A stretch of DNA of 64,000 bases from CALHVX01 sp051027215. GTDB lineage: Bacteria; Pseudomonadota; Gammaproteobacteria; Pseudomonadales; Azotimanducaceae. Location of the stretch: contig JBPCXR010000046.1 in NCBI GenBank assembly GCA_051027215.1, positions 1-64,000 of the forward strand. The letters are read 5' to 3'. The position numbers and the translations under genes are program-made. Below, piece after piece: positions 37,079 to 46,696 of the stretch. Within the stretch, counting starts at the first letter, position 1. Every line of letters starts with the position of its first letter. The notes beneath the pieces are model-generated. The model was not told the DNA's origin. It made no database searches and saw only the letters and a list, made by a program, of their open reading frames with translations.

Positions 37079-40000
37079 TTGGCTTCTGAGAATCGCTCAG
37101 GGGAAGCGCGTCCGCCGAATCCTCCAAAGGATCCGGTCAAGGATTACCAAGACTTGCACACGCATCGTGGTTGGACATTTTGGAGCTCCGCCGGGCTGAC
37201 TATGGTTAGCGCGCTGCTCTTCAGCGCTCCACATAGCAGCTCATTGCTGAGCTTCGACCTCGGTGAGCTGGCGCCGGCTACCGCGATCGGCGCGGCTGCG
37301 CTACTGACCATAGCAATCGCTTTCGCCGCTAGCTGTAGACATCTAGGTGTAGCAACCATCGCCGCCAGCCTCGGGACGGTGCTTGGCCTTCTTCACGGGA
37401 TGCTCTTCGCCGCCACTAACATCGAACAACTCTGGACCGCCGGACTTGTCGCGCTGTTCTGGCTTGCTGCGACCCTTGCAACCCTCCTCGGTGGCCGCGA
37501 TCAGTCGCGCCAAGTGCTGCTGCAATCGATGCAGCAACAATCCCTGCCGCAGCTGGTGGTCGATGCTGAGGCCCGCATACAACTAGCGAACGATGCGTTT
37601 GCTGCTCTAGTGGGCATCGAGCGTGATTCTCTAATCGGCGAGGAGCTTTGCAGCTTCATCGATCGTGCCGACTGGGAAGCTCTAGGCAACAAAGCTGAAT
37701 CCGATGAAAGCTCGAGCAGCGAGGCAACAAATGGCGCTTTCGCCGAGGAGCCGGTCGCGCTCAACGTAGCTGGTGGGCAGACACATTGGGTACTGCTTGG
37801 GGCAATACCTACAGACGGACTGAGCAGTGGCGCGCTGCTCATAACTTGCTGGGATCAGACCCAAAGCCATAGCCGTTTGTCCGAACAGGTACAGCAGGTC
37901 GCGGACCTACAGGGGCTATTGCATCAGTCCCATGACATTGTCTTGCGGTTAAACGCAGAAGGATTGATCGTATCGACCAATGAACGCTCCCGGCTAGTAC
38001 TCGGCAAAGCGGTAGCCAACCTGGACATCACCGCACTCTTGGACGATGCCCAAGCCTATGACTTTGAACAGGCGCGCTCAAAGTGCCTAAACAGCGGAAC
38101 TACGATAACGATCAAGCGCCTACAACTTCACCCAACTCATCGCGATGCGCCGATCTTTGTGGACGCCAAACTACAGTGTAGTCAGCAAGGGCCCGCCAAA
38201 CTGTTGCTCACCGGTAATAGCGTGAAGCATCACATGAGCGCAGAGCTGGAATTGCAGCAGAGCAACAGTCTTTTGGAACGGGTGTTCGCAGAATCGCCGG
38301 ATGCCATCGCTTTGTACCGCCGCAGTGACCACTCGGCGCTACGCGTTAACCCGGGATTCACCACAGTCTTCGGCTACTCGGCTGATGCCATTATCGGACA
38401 GCCAGACTCTCTGTTGAAACTCTGGGCCGACCCGGAAACACGAATCGATGCACAAGAACAGTTTCTACGCAGTCACTACGACACACGCATTCAAGGCAAA
38501 TTAGCACGCCAGAACAACAGTGTCTTCGATGCCGAGATCCTGCTCCGCCAGGTACACACTGAGGGCGAGGAATGTTTGCTGTTGATCGCCCGAGACATCT
38601 CCGAGCAGCTCGACATCGATAGAGCGCGGGCAGCCAACGAACAGATGTTTCAACAGACCTTCGAATTCAGTCCAGATGGAATAGCCATACTGCGCAAGCA
38701 GGACGCCGTGATCATCGATGTCAACCCGGCGATGGTAGAAGCATCGGGTTATGAGAAATCGCAGCTGTTGGATCGTTCCCTGTTCGAGCTTGGCGTCATG
38801 GCAGATCTCAGCGAAATGCAGCCCTCGGATCTGTTACTGAAACAAGTACACCATTTCGACGACATCGAGATGACGTTTAAGACCAAATCTGGGAGCCATG
38901 CGCCAGCACTGGTCTCTGCCAGAGAGTTCGATCTGAACGGTGAAGCACACCTGATCGCCGTGGCAAAAGACGTACAAGAACTACGCTCCGCTCAGGCACG
39001 GGTTGCACGTAGCGAAGAACGCTTCCGCGGCGCATTCGAAAACGCACAGCTCGCCATGATTCTCATGGACTTAGATGGAAAAATATTTCTGTCGAATCGA
39101 TTTGCCCAGGACCTATTGTCCTTTTCAGCGGCAGAGCTTAACGGCTTGCACATCTCCCGATTGATTCCGCAGGAAGAACGTATCGATCTAAAAGAATCAT
39201 TGACGAGAATCCTGCAAGACGGCGAGATGCGCATCCGCTCAGAGCGTCGCATGCTGTGCCAGAACGGCTTAGAAATCTGGACGAATTTTCAAATCGTGCT
39301 GCAGCTGGACAGCACGGAAAAGAACTCCTATTTCATTATTCAAGCTGCTGACGTTACAGACATCAAACTCAGCCAGCGGCGTATGGAGCGAATGGCTTTC
39401 TACGACACACTGACTGACCTGGCTAATCGTCGGCTGTTCCAGGAGCGCTTGCAGCACGCGATAGAGCATTGCCAGCGCAGCGGTCGTCTGTCTGCACTGC
39501 TATATCTCGATCTGGACCAATTCAAACGAGTCAACGACACTTTGGGCCACGAGGCTGGCGATGCGCTCCTGCGCGAGGTTGCCTTGCGCTTGGCCGAGTG
39601 CGTTCGCACGGAAGACACAGTCGGCCGAACAGGCGGTGACGAGTTCACCGTACTGCTGTTTGATATCGAAAAGAGTGGCGACGCGGGTGTAGTTGCAGAG
39701 AAGATTCTGACCAGCCTACGCGAGCCCATCCCCATTTCTGGTCACAACCTGGTCGTTACGACCAGCATCGGCGTCGCCATCATTCCCAACGACGGTAGAG
39801 ATGCCAACGTAGTGATGAAAAACGCCGACCTCGCCATGTATCGTGCGAAGGACCGTGGACGCAACAACTTCCAATTCTATGCCGAGGATATGAACACCAA
39901 GGCAGTATTGCGACTGCGCACGGAAAATGAGTTACGCGAGGGGCTCACTCGAGGCGAATTTATTCTGCATCATCAGCCGAAATACCGAATCAGCGACGGC

Positions 40001-40777
40001 AAGATTATGGGAGTAGAGTGCCTGGTAAGATGGAACCATCCAACTCGAGGGTTGTTGCCACCAGGAGAGTTCATCCAGGTGGCCGAAGAAACCGGGGCCA
40101 TCGTTAACCTTGGCAGCTGGATCATCGAAGCCGCTTGCCAGGCGGGCAAGCGCTTCGCCGACATCGCCGATGGCGACTTCTCCACTGCTGTCAACATTTC
40201 ACCGAGACAGTTCCGCGACCCTAACCTCATTAGCCACATCAGGCGCTGCTTGCGCACTAGTGGACTGCCTCCTGAGTTGCTGCAGGTCGAGATCACCGAA
40301 ACCATGCTGATGCACGACGTTGAAGCAGCGTCGGCCATCGTTGCCAGGCTCCATGAGTTGGGCACGTTCCTTGCGATCGATGATTTTGGCACCGGCTACT
40401 CTTCGCTCAACTATCTGAAAAAATTCCCGATACAAACGGTCAAAGTCGATCGCAGCTTCGTTACCGATATTCCACACAACAGCGACGATATGGCCATCAC
40501 CGCAGCGGTTATTGCCATGGCTCACCGGCTCAACATGGATGTGGTTGCCGAAGGCGTGGAAACTGAGGGACAACTGCAATTCCTGTGCGAAAATCACTGC
40601 GAATTCGCTCAGGGCTACTTATTCAGCAAACCTGTCACCGCGCCGGAGTTGGAAGCGCTAATCCGCGAGCAATTCTCACCCTACTCCGGTGAAAAGCTGC
40701 AGACGGCAAAGCCTCCCGCTCAAGCACGGCCATCAGCACGATTGGAATTGATCGGCAAAACCTCCCGCGAAAAGTAG
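37079..40777 (+). CDS. membrane PAS-GGDEF-EAL cyclic-di-GMP protein
   Basis: A 1232-residue protein with an N-terminal membrane region (about 30-145, probably four helices), about five PAS-like sensor segments (roughly 165-260, 275-375, 405-525, 527-640 and 645-765), a GGDEF diguanylate cyclase domain and an EAL phosphodiesterase domain. GGDEF is intact at residues 852-856; the EAL motif reads ECLVR from residue 980, and DDFGTGYSSL follows at 1101. Both domains look catalytically competent, so it could make or degrade cyclic-di-GMP. The only start near the conserved region is TTG at 37079. Its 3' end overlaps the convergent hpnN-like gene by 58 nt. Confidence 0.9.
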   Translation: MASENRSGEARPPNPPKDPVKDYQDLHTHRGWTFWSSAGLTMVSALLFSAPHSSSLLSFDLGELAPATAIGAAALLTIAIAFAASCRHLGVATIAASLGTVLGLLHGMLFAATNIEQLWTAGLVALFWLAATLATLLGGRDQSRQVLLQSMQQQSLPQLVVDAEARIQLANDAFAALVGIERDSLIGEELCSFIDRADWEALGNKAESDESSSSEATNGAFAEEPVALNVAGGQTHWVLLGAIPTDGLSSGALLITCWDQTQSHSRLSEQVQQVADLQGLLHQSHDIVLRLNAEGLIVSTNERSRLVLGKAVANLDITALLDDAQAYDFEQARSKCLNSGTTITIKRLQLHPTHRDAPIFVDAKLQCSQQGPAKLLLTGNSVKHHMSAELELQQSNSLLERVFAESPDAIALYRRSDHSALRVNPGFTTVFGYSADAIIGQPDSLLKLWADPETRIDAQEQFLRSHYDTRIQGKLARQNNSVFDAEILLRQVHTEGEECLLLIARDISEQLDIDRARAANEQMFQQTFEFSPDGIAILRKQDAVIIDVNPAMVEASGYEKSQLLDRSLFELGVMADLSEMQPSDLLLKQVHHFDDIEMTFKTKSGSHAPALVSAREFDLNGEAHLIAVAKDVQELRSAQARVARSEERFRGAFENAQLAMILMDLDGKIFLSNRFAQDLLSFSAAELNGLHISRLIPQEERIDLKESLTRILQDGEMRIRSERRMLCQNGLEIWTNFQIVLQLDSTEKNSYFIIQAADVTDIKLSQRRMERMAFYDTLTDLANRRLFQERLQHAIEHCQRSGRLSALLYLDLDQFKRVNDTLGHEAGDALLREVALRLAECVRTEDTVGRTGGDEFTVLLFDIEKSGDAGVVAEKILTSLREPIPISGHNLVVTTSIGVAIIPNDGRDANVVMKNADLAMYRAKDRGRNNFQFYAEDMNTKAVLRLRTENELREGLTRGEFILHHQPKYRISDGKIMGVECLVRWNHPTRGLLPPGEFIQVAEETGAIVNLGSWIIEAACQAGKRFADIADGDFSTAVNISPRQFRDPNLISHIRRCLRTSGLPPELLQVEITETMLMHDVEAASAIVARLHELGTFLAIDDFGTGYSSLNYLKKFPIQTVKVDRSFVTDIPHNSDDMAITAAVIAMAHRLNMDVVAEGVETEGQLQFLCENHCEFAQGYLFSKPVTAPELEALIREQFSPYSGEKLQTAKPPAQARPSARLELIGKTSREK

Positions 40778-43392
40778 CTCAGCAGGACCGGCAAAACTAC
40801 GACGGTCAGCAGTAGCACCATCGACACGGCAAAGGTCAACAGCAATCCGATTGATGCCGTACCCTGATGCGGCGAGAGCATCAACGATGCGAACGCGCCG
40901 ATGGTGGTCAGAGTAGACAGCAGAACAGCTCGCGGCGTACTCGAGTGAATTAGCCGGTTGACGTCATCGCTGCCGTGAAAGCGGTCCACCACGTGTATGC
41001 CGTTATCCACCCCAAGTCCAAATATGAGAGGCAGCACCAATATATTGGCCATGTTTAGCGGCCGATCGAACCAAACGCCCAGGGCCAGGGTGAAGAGCAT
41101 CGCCACGGCTAATGGAACCAATATCAATACCGCATCCATTGGCCGTCGGTAGCGCAGCAGCAAAATGAGCAGAACCCCGGCTCCGGCAATGATCGTCGCT
41201 GTGTAGAAGGACTCGACGACAATCTGACCTACACCCCACTCGATCACCGGTCGGCCAGTCGCTGAGGGCATTCGCTGTCGAACTAAATCGACAAATCGAC
41301 TTAACGCCGAGGTGTCGGACAGATCTTCGGCCGGATTTATTTGCAGCAAGTACTCACCGTCACTGCTACGTAACAGACGTTGCAATGCGAGTGGCAAATC
41401 ATCGAAGGTTACTGCGTCGACTTGCAAGGCCCCGCGCAACCACACCAGCTCTTCCTGCAGATTGCTCAGTACTGCACGTTGCCAGATAAACAGCGTCTGC
41501 TCGTTCCCTGCGCTAACGTCGGTCAAATCTCGAATCAATCCCTGGTAGCGCGCGTCTTTGCTATCTTCCAGGGCGCTGACCAAGTTTTGCAGCGATCGCC
41601 GGATCGAGCGGGCGCTAGCGGGCGCGCCCACTCCGTCGGTGGCGAATAGATCCCAGAACAGGTCCTGCGCATCTGCCAAGGTCTCAAGTTTTTGTGGTTG
41701 TTCAGCGGGTAGGTAGTCAGCTGCCGCGACCACGCTGTCGACCTCTGGCATGGTCTCCAAATCGTTAGGCGCAAAGGGTTCAGCGGTCAATACCGACAAC
41801 GAGTAGTCCGTCACCAGGCCTTCATCTTGCAACCGCCGCAAGGACTGCATGGATTCAGATTGGTCATCTCGCAGCGCCAAAACGCTATAGTCAAAGTAAC
41901 TATGGGCAGCACTAAATCCAGCGATCACTACGCCGCAGACTAAGGCGACCAGCACATAGCGCCGTTGCTTGGTTAGCGCGGCAACTAACCGCTGGCCACT
42001 GGTCAACTCTGTCTCGTGATGCCGAATTCGACCAACGACTCGATAGTAAGCGGGTAACAAGGTGAAGGTCAGAAAACCGGCAATCAGCATACCTCCTGCC
42101 GAAATCACTCCAAGGTCAGCCAGGCCTTGGTAACTGGTGGGCCAGAACCCAAGAAAAGCAATGGCAGTGCTCAGGGCACACAAACAAATGGGGTTGCCCA
42201 CGCTGCGCACCGTCGTCTGCAACGCCACAGAAATAGTCTCGCTACTTACTTTCGACGCCGCGCTTCCTACAGCCGCAGAGCGCAATCGATGATTGATCGC
42301 CTCTTGGTAGCGCAGTGAGAAGTGCACCGCAAAGTCTACTCCCAGGCCGAAGAACATCACCAGGAATACAATGGATAGTGTGTTGTACTGGCCCACGGCC
42401 AACATGGCATAGGCCGAAGTCCAGATAACCCCCGCGATCAGTAAAGCAAAAGTACCGCCGATGATCTTGATCGAACGCACTCCGATGATCAGCACGCCAA
42501 GCAGTAGCACCACTGACAACCAACCCGCCCGAGCGACGCCACTGGTGGCCGCCGCAATCTCTTCGTGAGCCAACGCAATCTCGCCAGTGAGTTGAACCTG
42601 AACACTGCTGGGCAGCTGAGTATCTGCCAGTAGCGCACGTACAGCTGCCATGACCTCAGCCTTACTAATCTCGCTCTCTACACCCAACTCATCGGTTCTT
42701 AACGCGCCTTTAGCACTGAGTACGCGAACCACATCGGCAGATTGACTAAACAGTTCATCGGTCCAGATGATCGTCGGATCGGCCCCATCCAACATGGCAT
42801 CAGCAGAAGTTTCGAGCAGCTTAAAGATTCGGTCTGTGCCCAGCGCGTGGTCGGCGCTGGCTGATTCGGTTTGGGACAAGGCGCTGATCAAGCGTTCGAA
42901 TAGGCCCCGTAAACTCGGATCGGCAGCCAATGCAGACAACAGTGGCTGGGCCTCAGCCAATCGGTCGATCAAGTCATCTAGAGCTTCCGCGTCCAGGTAG
43001 AGCAACGCATGCTCGCGAAAAAACGGATCCACTGCTGGCGCATAAACTGACCGAAAGTGTTCCGGGTCATCGCGCAGACGTGCCTGCAATCGGCGGGTAG
43101 CTTGTTCCACGTCAAAATAGGATTCACCGCTGACCAACAAGACCAGGGTGTTTACCCGTTCCGGAAACGCCGCTTCGTAACGATCGTAATCCTGGCGCCA
43201 AGGCGCGCTTTGATCGATCAGGTCACCCAGATCAGCATTAATGGAGAATCGCTCGATGGCAATCCAAAACGCCGCCAAGGTAAGCAATAGCAGCGCTGAC
43301 AACACCGCATTGGCATGAGCAACCACCCCGGCAACCCAGCGTTCTAGCCATGACGAAGTCTGCAACGGCGCTGAAGATGACGTTTGTGACAT
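40720..43392 (-). CDS. HpnN-like RND/MMPL family lipid exporter
   Basis: About 890 residues with an N-terminal helix, a large periplasmic domain, a six-helix bundle (about 280-465), a second periplasmic domain and a second bundle (about 730-880). FFGLGVDFAVHFSLRYQEA and FGLGVDNGIHVVDRFHG are the duplicated helix-4 blocks with the conserved Asp. This is the MMPL/HpnN branch that moves hopanoids or other lipids to the outer membrane. ATG 43392 is preferred over TTG 43395. Last gene of the run tatT-dctPQM-mlaC-mlaA-hpnN. No hopanoid synthesis gene is visible, so the cargo may be another lipid. Confidence 0.88.
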   Translation of the reverse strand: MSQTSSSAPLQTSSWLERWVAGVVAHANAVLSALLLLTLAAFWIAIERFSINADLGDLIDQSAPWRQDYDRYEAAFPERVNTLVLLVSGESYFDVEQATRRLQARLRDDPEHFRSVYAPAVDPFFREHALLYLDAEALDDLIDRLAEAQPLLSALAADPSLRGLFERLISALSQTESASADHALGTDRIFKLLETSADAMLDGADPTIIWTDELFSQSADVVRVLSAKGALRTDELGVESEISKAEVMAAVRALLADTQLPSSVQVQLTGEIALAHEEIAAATSGVARAGWLSVVLLLGVLIIGVRSIKIIGGTFALLIAGVIWTSAYAMLAVGQYNTLSIVFLVMFFGLGVDFAVHFSLRYQEAINHRLRSAAVGSAASKVSSETISVALQTTVRSVGNPICLCALSTAIAFLGFWPTSYQGLADLGVISAGGMLIAGFLTFTLLPAYYRVVGRIRHHETELTSGQRLVAALTKQRRYVLVALVCGVVIAGFSAAHSYFDYSVLALRDDQSESMQSLRRLQDEGLVTDYSLSVLTAEPFAPNDLETMPEVDSVVAAADYLPAEQPQKLETLADAQDLFWDLFATDGVGAPASARSIRRSLQNLVSALEDSKDARYQGLIRDLTDVSAGNEQTLFIWQRAVLSNLQEELVWLRGALQVDAVTFDDLPLALQRLLRSSDGEYLLQINPAEDLSDTSALSRFVDLVRQRMPSATGRPVIEWGVGQIVVESFYTATIIAGAGVLLILLLRYRRPMDAVLILVPLAVAMLFTLALGVWFDRPLNMANILVLPLIFGLGVDNGIHVVDRFHGSDDVNRLIHSSTPRAVLLSTLTTIGAFASLMLSPHQGTASIGLLLTFAVSMVLLLTVVVLPVLLSYFSREVLPINSNRADGRA

Positions 43393-43419
43393 CAAGTATC
43401 CAAAGCGCGCTAATAACGC

Positions 43420-44229
43420 CTAGTCGTCGTCCTCAGCATCTAACTCATCGACTTCGTCGTCGAACGACTCATCATCAAAAAAGTCGTCCATGGGCGGATC
43501 ACCGTCGTATACCAGGAACTTGCGGCGTTGAAAGTACGCATCACGGGTAAATACATAAGGATCAAGGGCGCTGCTATCTCGAGCATCAGTTAGCACTAAG
43601 GCCTCGGCCCGAGCATTTAGACCATCAAGCAAGCCGAGCCAGATGCTGTAATGGCTACCGAGCAAGATACGGGGCATCCAGGCCTTGATCAATGCACCGG
43701 GGGCATCACGTAACGCCGAAGGGCCGGCAACAGGCACGAACAAATAATTGCTGCGGGTTTTTCCCCACACAGCAAAAGTTTGCCCGAGATCCTCTTCACC
43801 GTGGACCAGACCCACTTTAGTGGCAACATCAAAGATGCCGGCAATGCCAATCGTCGAATTGACCACCACGCGGGTGAGATCGATACTGCTTTTCCCCAAC
43901 TTGCCCTGCAACAGGCCATTTAAGCTGCTATCAATGTTGCGTAGGTTGGCGAAAACATTCGAAACGCCCGTGCGCCAAAATTCCGGGGTAATCTTGTTGT
44001 AGCCTCGAGCAACCGGCACGAGCGCATTGCGGTCAACCCAATCGGTTACCCTGTAGTTGAACCGATTGAAGCCTTCAGCGTCATCGTAGGTACCGTACTC
44101 CGGCCCTGACAAGCCAGCACAGCCAGAGCAAAAGACTGCACCAACTAATAATCCCAAAAGCAACCAGCGCGACCGATGCATGGGCGTAGCTTGATCCGTC
44201 CTCTTCCCTTTACTCACGCGCTTCTCCAT
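43420..44229 (-). CDS. mlaA: MlaA/VacJ outer-membrane lipoprotein
   Basis: A 269-residue MlaA-type lipoprotein. The lipobox is VFCSGC after a hydrophobic segment. Family blocks are YDDAEGFNRFNYRVTDWVDR near the N-terminus, SNVFANLRNIDSSLNGLLQG, FAVWGKTRSNYLFVPVAGPS, and a very acidic C-terminal tail (DDFFDDESFDDEVDELDAEDDD region). MlaA forms a doughnut in the outer membrane that extracts phospholipids. ATG 44229 overlaps mlaC by 20 nt; ATG 44181, right before the signal, is an alternative. Followed 27 nt on by hpnN. Confidence 0.9.
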   Translation of the reverse strand: MEKRVSKGKRTDQATPMHRSRWLLLGLLVGAVFCSGCAGLSGPEYGTYDDAEGFNRFNYRVTDWVDRNALVPVARGYNKITPEFWRTGVSNVFANLRNIDSSLNGLLQGKLGKSSIDLTRVVVNSTIGIAGIFDVATKVGLVHGEEDLGQTFAVWGKTRSNYLFVPVAGPSALRDAPGALIKAWMPRILLGSHYSIWLGLLDGLNARAEALVLTDARDSSALDPYVFTRDAYFQRRKFLVYDGDPPMDDFFDDESFDDEVDELDAEDDD

Positions 44230-44911
44230 TCGCCTTTTGCTCCATGGCTGATTTCGAGATCAATTCTTCGGTCTGAGCCTTGCGCTCCTCAGGCTCGCTA
44301 TTAGCCAGTGCTCGATACTGATCCAATATATGTGCAAGCAGCGCAGCAAAGCCCTGTTGTTTGACGATGCTATTGTAGTCAGCGCGCCGCAAGGACAGAT
44401 CACTGACTCCATCGGCCACCACATTGTAAATTTGGCCATCGCGAAAGTGATAGTCCAGACGAACCGGCGCTCCACTTTGTCTGACCAGTTGTGTGCGCAC
44501 CACAGGACCGCGTCGACCAGGATTCACCCCTACAAGTTCGAAGCTTTGACCGGAGTAGTCGGCAAATCGATCTGCATAGGTCGCCGAAATTAGGTCCTTA
44601 AGCGCAAGACGAAACTGCTCCTGCTCAGCTGCGTTCAAGCCGCGCCAAGTTGTACCCAGGCTGAGACGAGCAATGGTCGCGAGATTAAAGTGCGCCTGCA
44701 CTTGGGGCTCAAGGATTGCCAGGCGGGTCGCGAACGGCGCGTCGCTGCGTAGAGCAGATAGTAATGCCGCATGAAACGCGTTCACGCTGTGCTCCGCAGC
44801 CGCCTCAAGGCCGGCCTGCTCGACAGCGGCCGATTTCGGCTCGAGCGTATGAGCAAGCGGCATGACGCAGCCAAGAAGGAAACACAGAATCATTCCACGT
44901 AAACGCATCAT
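44210..44911 (-). CDS. mlaC: MlaC/Ttg2D periplasmic lipid-binding protein
   Basis: About 233 residues: signal peptide (MILCFLLGCVMPLAHT) then an MlaC/toluene-tolerance Ttg2D domain. Typical blocks are FATRLAILEPQVQAHFNLATIARLSLG, EQEQFRLALKDLISATYADRF and DGQIYNVVADGVSDLSLRRADY. MlaC carries a phospholipid across the periplasm. ATG 44911 overlaps the dctM stop (ATGA), so it is coupled to the TRAP permease gene. The Mla ABC components (MlaFEDB) are absent from this locus; a TRAP permease and RND exporter are found instead. Confidence 0.9.
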   Translation of the reverse strand: MMRLRGMILCFLLGCVMPLAHTLEPKSAAVEQAGLEAAAEHSVNAFHAALLSALRSDAPFATRLAILEPQVQAHFNLATIARLSLGTTWRGLNAAEQEQFRLALKDLISATYADRFADYSGQSFELVGVNPGRRGPVVRTQLVRQSGAPVRLDYHFRDGQIYNVVADGVSDLSLRRADYNSIVKQQGFAALLAHILDQYRALANSEPEERKAQTEELISKSAMEQKANGEARE

Positions 44912-46188
44912 CTGACGAATACCAGGCTGAACCAGGGAATGTAGGTAATCAATAGTAGCGCTACCAACAACGCTAACATAAAGGGCCAGCAAGCCGCATA
45001 CAGCTCCAACAAGGGCTTTTTGAAGCGGTAACTGGCAATGAACAGGTTCATGCCGATGGGCGGAGTAAAGTATCCGATCTGCATATTCGCCAGAAAGACG
45101 ATGCCCAGATGAACGGGATCGATTCCATACTGAACCGCCACAGGCAACAGCAACGGCACCATGATCACCAGCGCGGAAAAGACGTCCAGAATCGCACCCA
45201 ACAACAACAGCAGAATGTTGAGCAGCAGGAGAAACATCCACGGGCTCTGAATATATCGCTGGGTTACCTCGAACAGCTGTTGTGGCACTTCTGCGTCAAC
45301 TAAAAAGTTGGTGAACGCCAGGGCAGCGCCAAGAATTAGCAAAATGCCGCCCACCATCTTCATGGATTCACCGATAATCCGCGGCAGAGCGGCGATAGAG
45401 ACTTCTCGGTACAGCAATACCTCGGCAATCAGCACATAGAGCGCGGTTACCGCAGCCGCCTCCGACACCGCGAACACACCGCTATAGATCCCTCCGAGCA
45501 CGATAAATGGCAGCGGCAGCTCCCATCGCGCGGCCCAGGTCGAGCGCCCCAATTCCGCCCAACTAAAGTCGACGGTTGGCAAAGGCACATTGCGGTAATG
45601 CCACAGAGTCCAGACGATGAGCACCAACAACATCAACAGCAGCGGCAAAATACCCGCGACGAATAGGTCAACAATGGAGAATGGCTCTCCCACATCCAAT
45701 TGCTGGGCTACGATGCCGTAGAGAATCAATGGGATGGACGGTACTAACAACAAGCCCAAACTACCGGAGCTGGTTACTAAGCCGAGGCTAAAACGCTCGT
45801 CGTAGCCGGCGCTGGTCAACGCTGGCAGCAACAGGGCTCCCAACGCAACAATAGTCACTCCTGAGGCACCGGTGAGGGCGGTAAAAACTGCACATACCAC
45901 GAACGCCACAACAGCTAACCCGATTCTAAAGCGCCCGACCAGAGCTCGAACCAAGGCAACCAAGCGCGACGAAGTATTTGCTTGGGCGAGCAGATACCCA
46001 GCAAAAGTAAACAACGGCAAAGCAACAAGCATCGGCGTATCGACGATGCGATACAGCTCGATAGCGACCACCGCGAGATCGATGTCGGCGTGCATGAACC
46101 CCAACATGGCCGCCCCAAGAATGAGGCTGAAAAGCGGTGCACCCATCAGAGCGGCGATCAACAGAGCGGCAGCGCCCAGCCACATCAT
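44908..46188 (-). CDS. dctM: TRAP transporter large permease (DctM/SiaM)
   Basis: About 426 residues with some 12 hydrophobic segments, the large integral subunit of a tripartite ATP-independent periplasmic transporter. Typical blocks are LPLFTFAGYLLAQANTSSR, LTGASGVTIVALGALLLPAL and IGYFTPPIGMNLFIASYRF. Driven by sodium or proton gradient. ATG 46188 overlaps the dctQ stop by 4 nt; long upstream extensions are not supported because the hydrophobic start of the family begins here. Coupled downstream to mlaC. Confidence 0.92.
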   Translation of the reverse strand: MMWLGAAALLIAALMGAPLFSLILGAAMLGFMHADIDLAVVAIELYRIVDTPMLVALPLFTFAGYLLAQANTSSRLVALVRALVGRFRIGLAVVAFVVCAVFTALTGASGVTIVALGALLLPALTSAGYDERFSLGLVTSSGSLGLLLVPSIPLILYGIVAQQLDVGEPFSIVDLFVAGILPLLLMLLVLIVWTLWHYRNVPLPTVDFSWAELGRSTWAARWELPLPFIVLGGIYSGVFAVSEAAAVTALYVLIAEVLLYREVSIAALPRIIGESMKMVGGILLILGAALAFTNFLVDAEVPQQLFEVTQRYIQSPWMFLLLLNILLLLLGAILDVFSALVIMVPLLLPVAVQYGIDPVHLGIVFLANMQIGYFTPPIGMNLFIASYRFKKPLLELYAACWPFMLALLVALLLITYIPWFSLVFVR

Positions 46189-46682
46189 GGATCGGGCCCC
46201 AATAGCGGTTGATCCGCAGCGCGCACTGGCGCGAAGGTACGGAGAAAATACCGCAGCGCCATAGTCCATGCGCCCACTGGCAGCACCACCTGACACAACC
46301 AAGCTGGAACCGAGGCGAACGCGATCGTGCCGTCTTCGTATTCGAAGCGAATCAGATCCAGGCTCGCATAGCCAAGCAGCGCGCATACGACTGCAGCAAA
46401 CAAGCTAGCCACAACTTGAGCAACCCGAGCACTGCCGCGCCCTAAAAAGCGGGAGACCACATCGATCTTGATGTGCTCATCGCCCCGTGCGGCCACCATC
46501 GCGCCGACCAAGGTTACCCAGAACACCAGTACCCGGACCAAGGCATCACCCCACAACAAGCCACCATCGAACAGATTACGGGCCAGCACTTGGTACGCGG
46601 CGATGGCTATCAAGGCAATGAGCAAGGCCACCAACAGAGCATCTTCGATCCTATGCAGAAGGCGCAGCAAGGATTGAATCAT
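46185..46682 (-). CDS. dctQ: TRAP transporter small permease (DctQ)
   Basis: A 165-residue four-helix protein: LLVALLIALIAIAAYQVLARNLF, VRVLVFWVTLVGAMVAARGDEHIKIDVV, a third helix near residues 85-105, and LCQVVLPVGAWTMALRYFLR. The GDEHIKIDVVSRFL block is typical of DctQ proteins. It bridges substrate-binding protein and DctM. Sits 14 nt after dctP and overlaps dctM by 4 nt. Confidence 0.9.
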   Translation of the reverse strand: MIQSLLRLLHRIEDALLVALLIALIAIAAYQVLARNLFDGGLLWGDALVRVLVFWVTLVGAMVAARGDEHIKIDVVSRFLGRGSARVAQVVASLFAAVVCALLGYASLDLIRFEYEDGTIAFASVPAWLCQVVLPVGAWTMALRYFLRTFAPVRAADQPLLGPDP

Positions 46683-46696
46683 GACGTGCCCTGGGG

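Noticed and set aside
44912..45241. N-terminal extension of mlaC to 343 residues
   Set aside because: The added part overlaps dctM out of frame and precedes a clear signal peptide at 44911.
46189..46386. N-terminal extension of dctM
   Set aside because: Non-conserved, overlaps dctQ; the hydrophobic start typical of DctM is at 46188.
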